Positions 31,383 through 38,830 of a DNA stretch of 43,721 bases are shown one piece after another (within the stretch, counting starts at the first letter, position 1; each line of letters begins with the position of its first letter). Source of the DNA: an uncultured Eubacteriales bacterium (GTDB lineage: Bacteria; Bacillota; Clostridia; Oscillospirales; Ruminococcaceae); contig ONMZ01000012.1 in the NCBI GenBank assembly GCA_900319075.1, positions 1 through 43,721 of the forward strand, read 5' to 3'. A program made the position numbers and the translations under genes. Under the pieces are notes generated by a model, which made no database searches, was not told the origin of the DNA, and saw only the letters and a list, made by a program, of their open reading frames with translations.

Positions 31383-32237
31383 TCAGCCTGTTATTTTCTC
31401 TCTGCACTCGTCATAAAGTGCGGCAGTCTTTGCAACTATCTCATCGGGGAGCTTTGGTGCAGGCTCGACACCCTTGAGGTCGTTGGCAATCAGCCAGTCA
31501 CGTACAAACTGCTTGTCATAGGACTTTGGCGACTCGCCTACCTTATACTCTGCTGCGTTCCAGAAACGGCTTGAATCAGGTGTGAACATCTCGTCTGCCA
31601 GAACTATCTCTCCGTTCTCGTCAAGTCCGAACTCAAACTTGGTATCTGCGATTATGATACCCTTTGTAAGGGCATAATCATAGCACTTATTGTAAAGGGC
31701 GATGGAAATATCAAATATTTTCTGTGCAAGCTCATTTCCTACGCCCTGAGCCATCTCCTCACGGGTAATGTTGATATCATGTCCCTCGCTGCTTTTTGTA
31801 GACGGGGTAACGATAGGTGTTTCCAGCTTTTCCGCAAGCTGATGCTCTCCTGTGAACTGTGCTCCGCAGAAGCTCTCCCCTGCCTTGTATGCATTCCACA
31901 TACTTCCGAAAAGATAGCCTCTGACAATGACCTCATAAGGCAGCATCTTCAGCTTCTTTACCTTGATGGTCCTGTCCTTGTAATAGCTGTCTGCAAACTC
32001 AGCGGGCATATCCTCCTGCTTTGTGGAAACGATGTGGTTTTTAACAATGTCCTTTGTGTAGTCAAACCAGAAATTTGCTATCTGTGTAAGATTAACACCC
32101 TTGTTCGGTATCTCGCTGTCAAGAATAACATCAAATGCGGAAATACGGTCTGTGGTAACGATTATAAGCTCGTCCTTTCCCGTATCGTATACCTCACGGA
32201 CCTTTCCCGAAATGATCTTTTTCAGTTCGCCTTCCAT
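31383..32237 (-). CDS. purC: phosphoribosylaminoimidazole-succinocarboxamide synthase
   Basis: A 284-residue SAICAR synthase of purine synthesis, joining aspartate to CAIR with ATP. Seen: KIISGKVREVYD at the start, ITTDRISAFDVILDSEIPNKG-type sequence, EVIVRGYLFGSMWNAYK, SSEGHDINI and the LADTKFEFG-type segment (here IIADTKFEFGLDE). GGAGG precedes the ATG. It has a clear promoter and no other pur gene beside it. Confidence 0.96.
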   Translation of the reverse strand: MEGELKKIISGKVREVYDTGKDELIIVTTDRISAFDVILDSEIPNKGVNLTQIANFWFDYTKDIVKNHIVSTKQEDMPAEFADSYYKDRTIKVKKLKMLPYEVIVRGYLFGSMWNAYKAGESFCGAQFTGEHQLAEKLETPIVTPSTKSSEGHDINITREEMAQGVGNELAQKIFDISIALYNKCYDYALTKGIIIADTKFEFGLDENGEIVLADEMFTPDSSRFWNAAEYKVGESPKSYDKQFVRDWLIANDLKGVEPAPKLPDEIVAKTAALYDECREKITG

Positions 32238-32278
32238 ACTTATTTACCTCCACTTATTTTATTTTTATCTGCCTTAAA

Positions 32279-32307
32279 ATTATAGCATCACCGCACAAAA
32301 AATGCAA
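32279..32307 (-). promoter_or_regulatory. purC promoter
   Basis: TTGCAT (32307-32302), 17 bp, TATAAT (32284-32279) on the minus strand with TGC before the -10 box. Confidence 0.65.
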
Positions 32308-32375
32308 TGTGCGTTTTAACAATATTATCTGTCTTTTGTGTGAACATAATATGCTCTTGTGCCAAACAGACCCTC

Positions 32376-32404
32376 TTGACAATTTACAAATTTTGTGTTA
32401 CACT
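32376..32404 (+). promoter_or_regulatory. promoter of the Rrf2 gene
   Basis: TTGACA (32376-32381), 17 bp, TACACT (32399-32404). The inverted repeat at 32402-32432 overlaps the -10 box and the transcription start. Confidence 0.75.
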
Positions 32405-32432
32405 AAAACCAACTTATAAGGTCGGTTTTAGT
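32402..32432. promoter_or_regulatory. 31-bp inverted repeat, probable Rrf2 operator
   Basis: Twelve-base arms ACTAAAACCAAC (32402-32413) and GTCGGTTTTAGT (32421-32432) match at 11 positions, with the loop TTATAAG. It lies on the promoter of the regulator itself, so autoregulation is likely. Confidence 0.65.
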
Positions 32433-32465
32433 AATATTGTTATTTACAGCAAAAGGAGTTTATTT

Positions 32466-32891
32466 ATGATATCCACAAAAGGACGTTATTCCCTGCGCAT
32501 ACTGCTTGACCTTGCCGAGCACCGCAACGGGAATTTTATCCCCATGAAGGACGTTGCAAAGCGTCAGGGCATCTCCCTGAAGTACATTGAAAGGCTGCTG
32601 CCTGCCCTTAAAGAGGGAGGGCTTATCGAAAGCCTCCACGGCAAAGGCGGCGGATACAAGCTTACCCGTGAGCCTGAGCAGTACACCCTTTGGGAGATAC
32701 TTATGCTTTCCGAGGGGGACCTTGCGCCGGTGGAGTGTCTGCGTGAGCACAGCGAGCAGTGTACCCGTTCGGGCTACTGCAAAACACTTCCCATCTGGCA
32801 GGAGTACTACAAGATGACAAAGGACTATTTTTCCGGCATCACCCTGGCGGATATTTCAGGCAACAAAGTGGAGTACGACTATATAATCTGA
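32466..32891 (+). CDS. Rrf2-family transcriptional regulator with three Cys
   Basis: A 141-residue winged-helix regulator starting MISTKGRYSLRILLDLAEH, the standard Rrf2 start. The recognition region is KRQGISLKYIERLLPALKEGGL, and KGGGYKLTREP is the wing. Cys residues follow the pattern C-x7-C-x5-C (ECLREHSEQC then CTRSGYC). Known [Fe-S] members have three Cys here; IscR has C-x5-C-x5-C and NsrR has C-x7-C-x5-C as I recall. Iron-sulphur sensing is therefore likely. AAAAGGAG precedes the ATG at 32466. No target gene is adjacent on the strand. Confidence 0.88.
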   Translation: MISTKGRYSLRILLDLAEHRNGNFIPMKDVAKRQGISLKYIERLLPALKEGGLIESLHGKGGGYKLTREPEQYTLWEILMLSEGDLAPVECLREHSEQCTRSGYCKTLPIWQEYYKMTKDYFSGITLADISGNKVEYDYII

Positions 32892-32908
32892 CCTTCGGAC
32901 AAAAATTC

Positions 32909-32933
32909 AGCGGAGCACATCGCTCCGCTTTTT
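32909..32933. terminator. bidirectional terminator between Rrf2 and ZIP genes
   Basis: Perfect eight-base arms AGCGGAGC (32909-32916) and GCTCCGCT (32922-32929) with five-base loop, followed by a T run. Confidence 0.75.
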
Positions 32934-32959
32934 GTTTTTATTATAGCCTGTAAGCGCTT

Positions 32960-33745
32960 TCAGCCCAGCCCCACATCCAGCATCATCATTACGGCAAAGC
33001 CTATGGCGAACATTATCGTGCCGATATTTGAGTGAGAGCCTTCCTTCATCTCGGGGATAAGTTCCTCCACCACCACATAGAACATTGCCCCTGCAGCAAA
33101 GCTGAGCAGATAGGGCATTATAGGCAGGAAAAAGCCTGCAAAGAAAATGGTGAGAAGTGCCCCCACCGGCTCCACCACGCCTGACATCACACCAAGAGCA
33201 AAGGTCTTTTTCTTTGACATTCCCTGTGCGCAAAGGGGCATGGAAACGATAGCTCCCTCGGGGAAATTCTGTATCGCAATTCCTATTGCCAGAGCAAGTG
33301 CGCTTGCCATAGTTATGTTATGGTCACCGTACAGCCAGCCTGCGTAAACGATACCCATGGCCATGCCTTCGGGGATATTGTGCAGAGTTACTGCCAGCAC
33401 CAGCTTTGTGCTGCTGTCAAGTCCGCTGCGTGGGCCCTCCTCACTGCTGTCCATGTGCATATGGGGGATAACCAGGTCAAGCACCAGCAGAAACAGCATT
33501 CCTACAATAAATCCCAGCACCGCAGGGATAAAGGAAAGCTTGCCCATGCCGTTTGACCTTGCCATTTCAAGGGAGGGCAGCAAAAGGCTGAAAAAGGATG
33601 CCGAAGCCATGATGCCCGACGCCATGCCCGAAAGGCTCCTGCGCAGCTTGTCGTTTATCTCCCCTCTGAGGAAAAATACACAAGCTGCACCCAGGCTCGT
33701 ACCCACAAGGGGTATCAGTATACCGTACAAAACTTTTATCCACAT
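32960..33745 (-). CDS. ZIP-family metal transporter
   Basis: A 261-residue eight-segment membrane protein of the ZIP family (ZupT/GufA type). Transmembrane segment 4 has HNIPEGMAMG and segment 5 has the FPEGAI motif, the metal-transport site. A His/acid-rich loop, HMHMDSSEEGP, joins segments 3 and 4. It imports zinc, manganese or iron. The ATG at 33745 has GAGGTG seven bases upstream. A perfect 20-bp palindrome over the transcription start suggests a metal-sensing repressor. Confidence 0.92.
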   Translation of the reverse strand: MWIKVLYGILIPLVGTSLGAACVFFLRGEINDKLRRSLSGMASGIMASASFFSLLLPSLEMARSNGMGKLSFIPAVLGFIVGMLFLLVLDLVIPHMHMDSSEEGPRSGLDSSTKLVLAVTLHNIPEGMAMGIVYAGWLYGDHNITMASALALAIGIAIQNFPEGAIVSMPLCAQGMSKKKTFALGVMSGVVEPVGALLTIFFAGFFLPIMPYLLSFAAGAMFYVVVEELIPEMKEGSHSNIGTIMFAIGFAVMMMLDVGLG

Positions 33746-33764
33746 GATCTCACACCTCATTCAC

Positions 33765-33784
33765 TTGTTAGCAGCTGCTAACAA
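33765..33784. promoter_or_regulatory. perfect 20-bp palindrome, likely metalloregulator operator
   Basis: TTGTTAGCAGCTGCTAACAA is fully symmetrical and sits over the expected transcription start of the ZIP gene. The half-site GTTAGC resembles DtxR/MntR-class operators as I recall them. The regulator is not in this window. Confidence 0.7.
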
Positions 33785-33790
33785 AAGGGT

Positions 33791-33819
33791 ATTATATCAT
33801 ATATATTCCAAAAAATCAA
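33791..33819 (-). promoter_or_regulatory. promoter of the ZIP gene
   Basis: TTGATT (33819-33814), 17 bp, TATAAT (33796-33791) on the minus strand. Confidence 0.7.
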
Positions 33820-33892
33820 GCCCTTGACTGCCCCGTTCTCAAAAAGCTGTTATCGGCATTATTTTCACGAAAAAATCGTTCCTTATCCACAG

Positions 33893-33901
33893 ATCAAGGC
33901 A
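33893..33901 (+). other. consensus DnaA box
   Basis: TTATCCACA. It is an isolated copy in the gap between the ZIP and parB genes; another is at 35760-35768. No AT-rich unwinding element or cluster of boxes is seen, so this is not taken as the replication origin. Confidence 0.45.
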
Positions 33902-33908
33902 AAAAAGG

Positions 33909-33959
33909 GCAATATAATAAAACCGGCGACTGCCATAAAAAGCGATCACCGGTTTTTTT
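33909..33959. terminator. terminator after parB
   Basis: Arms AAAACCGG (33919-33926) and CCGGTTTT (33949-33956) with a loop that includes a second weaker stem. A T run follows on both strands. It ends the parA-parB unit. Confidence 0.6.
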
Positions 33960-33994
33960 ATTATCATACCGTTATGTACATTACCCCGGACAGG

Positions 33995-34918
33995 TCAGAA
34001 CTTCACCAGCACCTGTGCCAGAGCGGATAACACCTCTGCCGACTCCACAGACTTGGGGATAGTTATATTGACCACCTTTTCTCCTTTGCCTGTAAGCTTG
34101 GCTTTTGCCTTTATGCTGGAGCTGCCGTTGACGGTTACCTCAAACTCTCTCAAAAACGGATCCTCGTGCTTCAGCGAAACAGTTTTTTTCCTTGCCTGTG
34201 TTCCCTTTTCACCGCTTTGCACAAGCTTTTTGACCTCGTTTTCCAGCTCTCTCACCGAAAGCCCATCGCTGAGGGCAAGGTCTGCTGCCTGCACCTGGAG
34301 CTGCTCATCGCTCAGTCCTGCAAGCACCTTTGCGTGACCCACAGACAGCTCTCCCCTGTCAAGATATTTCTGCACCGGCTCCGCCAGCTCCAGCAGCCTT
34401 ACCGCATTGGCAATAGCCGAGCGGGACTTCCCCACCGCCTTTGCCAGCTCCTGCTGGGTCATGAAATACTTATCCATAAGCTGCTTATAAGCCTTTGCCT
34501 CCTCGATGGGGGTCAGATCCTGCCTTTGTATATTTTCAATAAGCGCCAGCTGCATTACCTGTTTTTCGCTGAGATCCCTCACATAAACGGGTACCTCTTT
34601 GAGCCCTGCAAGGCGTGCCGCCCTCCAGCGTCTTTCCCCTGCCACGATACGGTATCCCCCGTTTTCAAGGGGGGTAACGAGTATAGGCTGGAGCAATCCG
34701 TTTTCCTTTATGCTGTCTGCAAGCTCCTGTATTTTCTCCCGGTCAAAATCCTTTCTCGGCTGACCCTTGTTAGGCTCCACCAGAGAAATGCTGATGGTTG
34801 TTATCCCTTTTTTATCCTCCTGCTCCTGCTGTTTTTGTTCCTGCTGTTCAGCTAAAGGGGAAAAATTGTCGCTGAAAAGTGCATCAAGTCCCCTGTTCAT
34901 TCGTGCTTTTTTGCTCAT
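33995..34918 (-). CDS. parB: chromosome partitioning protein ParB (Spo0J)
   Basis: A 307-residue ParB that binds parS and spreads on DNA as a CTP switch. It begins MSKKARMNRGLDALFSD. The CTP-binding region has QPRKDFD and GERRWRAARLAG, with ENIQRQDLTPIEEA. The HTH is TQQELAKAVGKSRSAIANAVRLL. At the four positions that separate ParB from Noc, numbered as in Caulobacter ParB (from memory: Arg173, Thr179, Ala184, Gly201), it has Arg, Ala, Glu and Gly, so it fits ParB. GGAGA precedes the ATG. It follows parA with a parS site between. Confidence 0.95.
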   Translation of the reverse strand: MSKKARMNRGLDALFSDNFSPLAEQQEQKQQEQEDKKGITTISISLVEPNKGQPRKDFDREKIQELADSIKENGLLQPILVTPLENGGYRIVAGERRWRAARLAGLKEVPVYVRDLSEKQVMQLALIENIQRQDLTPIEEAKAYKQLMDKYFMTQQELAKAVGKSRSAIANAVRLLELAEPVQKYLDRGELSVGHAKVLAGLSDEQLQVQAADLALSDGLSVRELENEVKKLVQSGEKGTQARKKTVSLKHEDPFLREFEVTVNGSSSIKAKAKLTGKGEKVVNITIPKSVESAEVLSALAQVLVKF

Positions 34919-34939
34919 TATATCTCTCCTTTTGCAAAA

Positions 34940-34955
34940 TGTTCCACGTGGAACA
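34940..34955. other. parS site 1
   Basis: Perfect 16-bp palindrome TGTTCCACGTGGAACA in the gap between the parA stop and parB start. It differs from the common consensus TGTTTCACGTGAAACA by one symmetrical base pair. Confidence 0.9.
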
Positions 34956-34957
34956 AT

Positions 34958-35758
34958 TTATTCTTTATCCTTTGGGGCGTTTTCTCTGGCTTTCTTTTTT
35001 TCACGCTTCACCATTTCTTTGGCAAGCTCCTCGTAAGCCTTTGCGCCCTTTGATTTCTTTTCGTAGTATATAACCGGCTCTCCGAAGCTGGGGGCTTCCG
35101 AGATGGCAACGTTTCTTGGTATCACCGTTGAGAAGGTCTCCTTGGGAAAATGCTTTTTCACCTCTTTGATGATCTGCTCGGTAAGCTTATACCGTGCAAC
35201 GCACATGGTGAAAAGGATACCCTCGACCTCAAGCTTGCTGTTCCAGGTCTCACGGACCCTGCTCACCGTCTGGTGGAGCTCCACCAATCCCTCAAGGGAA
35301 AGGAACTCGCATTGTATGGGTATTATCACTGAATCCGCCGCAACAAGGGCGTTTATGGTGAGCATATCCAATGTGGGGGGGCAGTCTATAAAGATGTGGT
35401 CATAAAAATCGGCTGCGTCCTTGATACACTCCCTGAGGCGCATGGCTCTGTTTTCCATGGTAAGGAGCTGAACAGATGCGCTGGCAAGATCCTGTGTTGT
35501 GGGGACCACCGAAACCCCCCTGAAAGCAGAGGCTGCAACCGCCTCCTGAAGCTCGCAATCCCCCAGGAGCACATCATAGATAGTGTTGCGGATACTCTTT
35601 TTTGATATTCCAAGGCTGGTCGTGGTGTTTCCCTGGGGGTCAAAATCAACGATGAGCACCTTTTCGCCCCTTGCGCCGAAAACCGCCGCCAGATTTACCA
35701 CGGTGGTGGATTTCCCCACACCGCCTTTTTGGTTTGAAACTGCAATTATCTTTCCCAT
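34958..35758 (-). CDS. parA: chromosome partitioning ATPase ParA (Soj)
   Basis: A 266-residue ParA/MinD-type ATPase. The deviant Walker A is NQKGGVGKSTTV, Walker B FIDCPP and a further switch is LIVDFDPQGNTTT. It binds DNA as an ATP dimer and is released by ParB. The ATG at 35758 has the GGAGG site 24 bases away in linear distance, with a hairpin (35766-35782) between that would bring it to seven; a GTG at 35767 is a possible alternative start. A longer frame reaches 35851 but lacks support. Confidence 0.94.
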   Translation of the reverse strand: MGKIIAVSNQKGGVGKSTTVVNLAAVFGARGEKVLIVDFDPQGNTTTSLGISKKSIRNTIYDVLLGDCELQEAVAASAFRGVSVVPTTQDLASASVQLLTMENRAMRLRECIKDAADFYDHIFIDCPPTLDMLTINALVAADSVIIPIQCEFLSLEGLVELHQTVSRVRETWNSKLEVEGILFTMCVARYKLTEQIIKEVKKHFPKETFSTVIPRNVAISEAPSFGEPVIYYEKKSKGAKAYEELAKEMVKREKKKARENAPKDKE

Positions 35759-35759
35759 T

Positions 35760-35787
35760 TTATCCACACGCCTGATGCGTGTCCTCC
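35760..35787 (-). promoter_or_regulatory. hairpin between ribosome binding site and parA start, with DnaA box
   Basis: Read leftward: GGAGG (35787-35783), then a perfect six-bp stem ACACGC/GCGTGT with five-base loop (35782-35766), then seven bases to the ATG. A DnaA box TTATCCACA (35760-35768, plus strand) overlaps the hairpin and start region. Both features may modulate parA expression (inference). Confidence 0.55.
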
Positions 35788-35839
35788 TTTCCACCTGCCG
35801 CCGGCAGCTGATCTTATTTTTGCTGCATGGTGCTTTTTT

Positions 35840-35845
35840 ATTATA
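35840..35845 (-). promoter_or_regulatory. probable parA -10 box
   Basis: TATAAT on the minus strand, 82 bp before the parA start. The -35 region is weak. The parS site at 35903-35918 is about 60 bp upstream. Confidence 0.45.
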
Positions 35846-35902
35846 CACCATTTTTTTCTTTTTGCATAGCCCTTTTTTTAATTTTTTGTTGTTCGTTCAA
35901 AA

Positions 35903-35918
35903 TGTTCCACGTGGAACA
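35903..35918. other. parS site 2
   Basis: TGTTCCACGTGGAACA, identical to sites 1 and 3, in the divergent gap between parA and noc. Confidence 0.9.
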
Positions 35919-36054
35919 TTTTTCGTCAGGACTCGGAAAACCCCTTGTTGAACAGGGGAGAAAACAAGGGGATCCGGGGGAGGGGAAAGGAAATTTGCCG
36001 TAATTTTTGTTTATTTTTCTGTGATAAGGGTATAGAGCCACGGCGGGGGCTATG

Positions 36055-36063
36055 TTAAAATAG
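36055..36063 (+). promoter_or_regulatory. possible extended -10 promoter of noc
   Basis: Within the stretch just before noc, TGTTAAAAT is an extended -10-like element (about 36053-36061). No good -35 box was seen. Weak call. The 326-bp region 35759-36084 as a whole holds the parA leader, a parA promoter, parS site 2 and this element. Confidence 0.35.
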
Positions 36064-36084
36064 AGGCAAAAGGAGGTCGAAAGC

Positions 36085-37011
36085 ATGAGCATTTTACAAA
36101 AAGCATTGGACAGGGTACTTGTGGGGGAGGAGACCGACCTGACGGCGGAGGGGAGTTTCTCACGGCAGCACAAAAGAGAGCTTTACCGGGTCAAAGAGGT
36201 GGGGAAGATATTTGACATCTCGGTGGGGGATATCCGAACAAATCCCAACCAGCCCAGAAAGTATTTTTCTCCGGGGGAGCTTACAGGGCTTGCAAAAAGC
36301 ATCTCTCAGGACGGGATAATCCAGCCCCTTACCGTGCGGCGGACCGAGGGAAGCTTTGAGCTTATCTCCGGTGAACGAAGGCTGCGTGCGGCAAAAATGG
36401 CAGGCATGAGCACCGTACCGTGTATACTTATAAACGCCGACAGAGGACGCAGCGCAGTTATGTCCCTTATCGAGAATATCCAGCGAAGCCAGCTGGGATT
36501 TTTTGAAGAGGCTCAGGCAATGGAAAGGCTTATACGTCTTTACGGGCTGACCCAGGAGGAGCTGGCGGTGCGGCTGGGACTTGCACAGTCTACCGTGGCA
36601 AACAAGCTAAGGCTCCTCAGGCTCACCAAAGAAGAACAGGACATCATCACCGACACCGGGCTTTCCGAGCGGCACGCCCGTGCCCTTTTAAGAATAGACC
36701 AGCCCGAGGGGCGCAAAGAGATACTTCTCAAGGCGGTAAAAGGGAAGTGGACGGTGAGCCAGCTGGAGAGCTATATCAACGCCCGGGAGGAGAAAGCACT
36801 CAGAGAAAGATCCATAAGGAAAAGCGCAGGACTGCTGAAGGACGTAAAGATGTTTTTTAATACCGTGGACAAGGCAGTCGAGGTCATGCGCCTTGCAGGG
36901 GTCAGGGCGGACACACGAAAGGTGGAGCACCAAGGGTACATCGAGTACATCATTACCATTCCGGCAGGGGAGCAGCAGGAACAGCAGGATGCTCAGATCT
37001 CACAGATCTGA
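36085..37011 (+). CDS. noc: nucleoid occlusion protein Noc (ParB paralogue)
   Basis: A 308-residue ParB-family protein. The CTP-binding region has NQPRKYFSP and GERRLRAAKMAG, with ENIQRSQLGFFEEA. The HTH is TQEELAVRLGLAQSTVANKLRLL. At the discriminating positions (Caulobacter ParB numbering) it has Gln173, Lys179, Arg184 and Arg201, against Gln/Lys/Lys/Arg recalled for Noc, so it should bind the Noc site, not parS. Noc blocks division over the nucleoid. The N-terminal 40 residues may hold the membrane helix. AAAGGAGG precedes the ATG. It is divergent from parA-parB. Confidence 0.88.
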   Translation: MSILQKALDRVLVGEETDLTAEGSFSRQHKRELYRVKEVGKIFDISVGDIRTNPNQPRKYFSPGELTGLAKSISQDGIIQPLTVRRTEGSFELISGERRLRAAKMAGMSTVPCILINADRGRSAVMSLIENIQRSQLGFFEEAQAMERLIRLYGLTQEELAVRLGLAQSTVANKLRLLRLTKEEQDIITDTGLSERHARALLRIDQPEGRKEILLKAVKGKWTVSQLESYINAREEKALRERSIRKSAGLLKDVKMFFNTVDKAVEVMRLAGVRADTRKVEHQGYIEYIITIPAGEQQEQQDAQISQI

Positions 37012-37013
37012 AA

Positions 37014-37029
37014 TGTTCCACGTGGAACA
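37014..37029. other. parS site 3
   Basis: TGTTCCACGTGGAACA beginning two bases after the noc stop codon. Confidence 0.9.
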
Positions 37030-37224
37030 ATGGGGAATCGGGGCGAATTTTCCCGAAAGATACCGCCGGATCGGAGCAAAATTTGCTATATTCTGGTAAA
37101 ATTAAGACAAAAAAAGCGGGGCAGAGGGAATGTTTAGTAAAAACATAGAACAGATATGCAAAACAGATAAAAAAATTTAAGAAAGAGGTACTGCTTTTGT
37201 GCATTAAAATTAAACTTCATATGT

Positions 37225-37232
37225 GCTATACT
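37225..37232 (+). promoter_or_regulatory. extended -10 promoter of the CAP-domain gene
   Basis: TGCTATACT with TATACT at 37227-37232, 42 bp before the start codon. The -35 region is TTAAAA. The 244-bp stretch 37030-37273 holds nothing else that I recognise. Confidence 0.5.
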
Positions 37233-37273
37233 TAAGCTAAGGTATTGTACGCATTTTCAAGGAGGTGAGTAAA

Positions 37274-38788
37274 GTGAGCGGAGCAGGAAAGCTTAAAAGG
37301 ACCTTTCTGTGTCTGGCAGTTCTGACTTCGTGCCTTGCACTTTTCTCATGGCAGTCGGACAACAGGACGGATATATCCTCTCAGGACACAACTTTATCTA
37401 TCGCCGAGCAGGACAAGTCTTACACAGACAGCTCCTCCACAGACAGCGACAGCAGCAGGGAAGCTCAGACCACTACCACAACAGCCACCGCTGCCTCCGG
37501 GGCAGTTAATACATCTGCCTCAGCAGGGGAAGAGACAGTTTTGTACATACATATGTACGACTACACCCTTTTCAAGGATAAGGACAACATCTTCCGGCTG
37601 AAAAACAAGGACAGCGTACTTGTGGAAAGCGCCGAGGTGGAGGCAGACAACAAGGACATTATAAAGATCACCTGCAAAGACAACAAGGTCACCTTTAAAA
37701 AGGGAGACACGGAGATAACCGAGTTTGTTTTCAACAAACTGAAGGTGGAGAAAAAGGGCGACGAGATCTATTACGGCGGAAAGAAAATGGCTTACACCGA
37801 CAGAGCTTATTCCAGCTATGATCTCGGCGGCGGACTTGTGCTCAAACACGAGAGTTCGGGCAAGTTCAAGCTTTATAAAGACGGCAAAGAGGTGGTTCAG
37901 AGCACCTTCAAAGCAGACGACGGAACAGAGCTTACCATTAAGACGGCAAGGAACGGTCAGGGAGTTACTGTGACCGACACGTCGGGCAAGACTCTTACCT
38001 ATTTCCAGCACGGGGGACAGGTCGTGAACGTATCCGAGGACAGCGTTACCATCGGCGGCAAGAAGCTGATGCCGGCAAATTCATCGGACGTATCCACCGC
38101 AGCTTCCACCACCACTACCACCCCACGCCAGACCATAGCAAACTGGGACGGCACAGACACAACGGCGCTGACTCTTGAAACATGGAACACCCAAAAAGCC
38201 ACCACAAAGGCGACGACTAAGGCGACTACAAAGAAAACAGCCGCAAGCAGTTCCTCCGGCGGAAATGTTGTGATCGCAAACCCGATCTATCCGCAAAACG
38301 ACGGAAGAAACGTTAAGATAAAGAGCATTCAGGATTACTCCGCACAGTTTGTTTCCCTCTTAAAGAGCAGAGGAATCAGAACAGACGTTGCTGCCGATAC
38401 CCACGGAAAACTCCTTGATGCGGCAAAGATGAGGGCGGAGGAGTATACCTACTATCCAAAGGACGCACACACCAGACCTGCCGCAAGGGCTGTTGGCGGA
38501 AGCAGACACTACTCCACCGTTTTCTCCAACGTTGGCATTAAAGCATATCTTCTCAAGCGTGATTACGAAAGCGTTGAGAACCTGTGCAGGGGCTGGGACG
38601 GCGATGACGGAAAGCCGGAGTTTGCACTTGGAAGGTGGCTTGCATCAGAAAAGCACAAGGACAATATCCTTAACGCCAACATCAAAAAGATCTCGGTCGT
38701 ATGCGCTACCCTCGAGGAGATACAAAGCGGCGAAAAAGTGACCTCACATTACTGGGTAATGCTTGGCTTCACAAACGACATTGCATAA
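37274..38788 (+). CDS. secreted CAP-domain (SCP/PR1) protein
   Basis: A 504-residue exported protein. A signal segment or anchor covers about residues 6-25 (basic KLKR, then hydrophobic). A Ser/Thr/Asp linker follows, then a beta-rich region (about 85-280) that I do not recognise, then Thr-rich linkers (TTTTTP and a KATT repeat, about 280-335) and a C-terminal CAP domain (about 370-504). The CAP domain shows LLDAAKMRAEEY, DAHTRP, the SEKHKDNILN segment and HYWVMLGF. The start is the GTG at 37274 with GGAGG eight bases upstream; the GTG at 37265 overlaps the site and is rejected. Confidence 0.85.
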   Translation: MSGAGKLKRTFLCLAVLTSCLALFSWQSDNRTDISSQDTTLSIAEQDKSYTDSSSTDSDSSREAQTTTTTATAASGAVNTSASAGEETVLYIHMYDYTLFKDKDNIFRLKNKDSVLVESAEVEADNKDIIKITCKDNKVTFKKGDTEITEFVFNKLKVEKKGDEIYYGGKKMAYTDRAYSSYDLGGGLVLKHESSGKFKLYKDGKEVVQSTFKADDGTELTIKTARNGQGVTVTDTSGKTLTYFQHGGQVVNVSEDSVTIGGKKLMPANSSDVSTAASTTTTTPRQTIANWDGTDTTALTLETWNTQKATTKATTKATTKKTAASSSSGGNVVIANPIYPQNDGRNVKIKSIQDYSAQFVSLLKSRGIRTDVAADTHGKLLDAAKMRAEEYTYYPKDAHTRPAARAVGGSRHYSTVFSNVGIKAYLLKRDYESVENLCRGWDGDDGKPEFALGRWLASEKHKDNILNANIKKISVVCATLEEIQSGEKVTSHYWVMLGFTNDIA

Positions 38789-38790
38789 AA

Positions 38791-38818
38791 AAAGACCCGA
38801 CATTAAATCGGGTCTTTT
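38791..38818. terminator. bidirectional terminator after the CAP-domain gene
   Basis: Perfect ten-base arms AAAGACCCGA (38791-38800) and TCGGGTCTTT (38808-38817) with seven-base loop. Confidence 0.85.
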
Positions 38819-38830
38819 CTGTTGTGTAAA

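Noticed and set aside
33893-35768. Replication origin suggested by two DnaA boxes near parA-parB
   Set aside because: Only two isolated boxes almost 1.9 kb apart, no dnaA gene, no AT-rich repeats. oriC is more likely outside the window.
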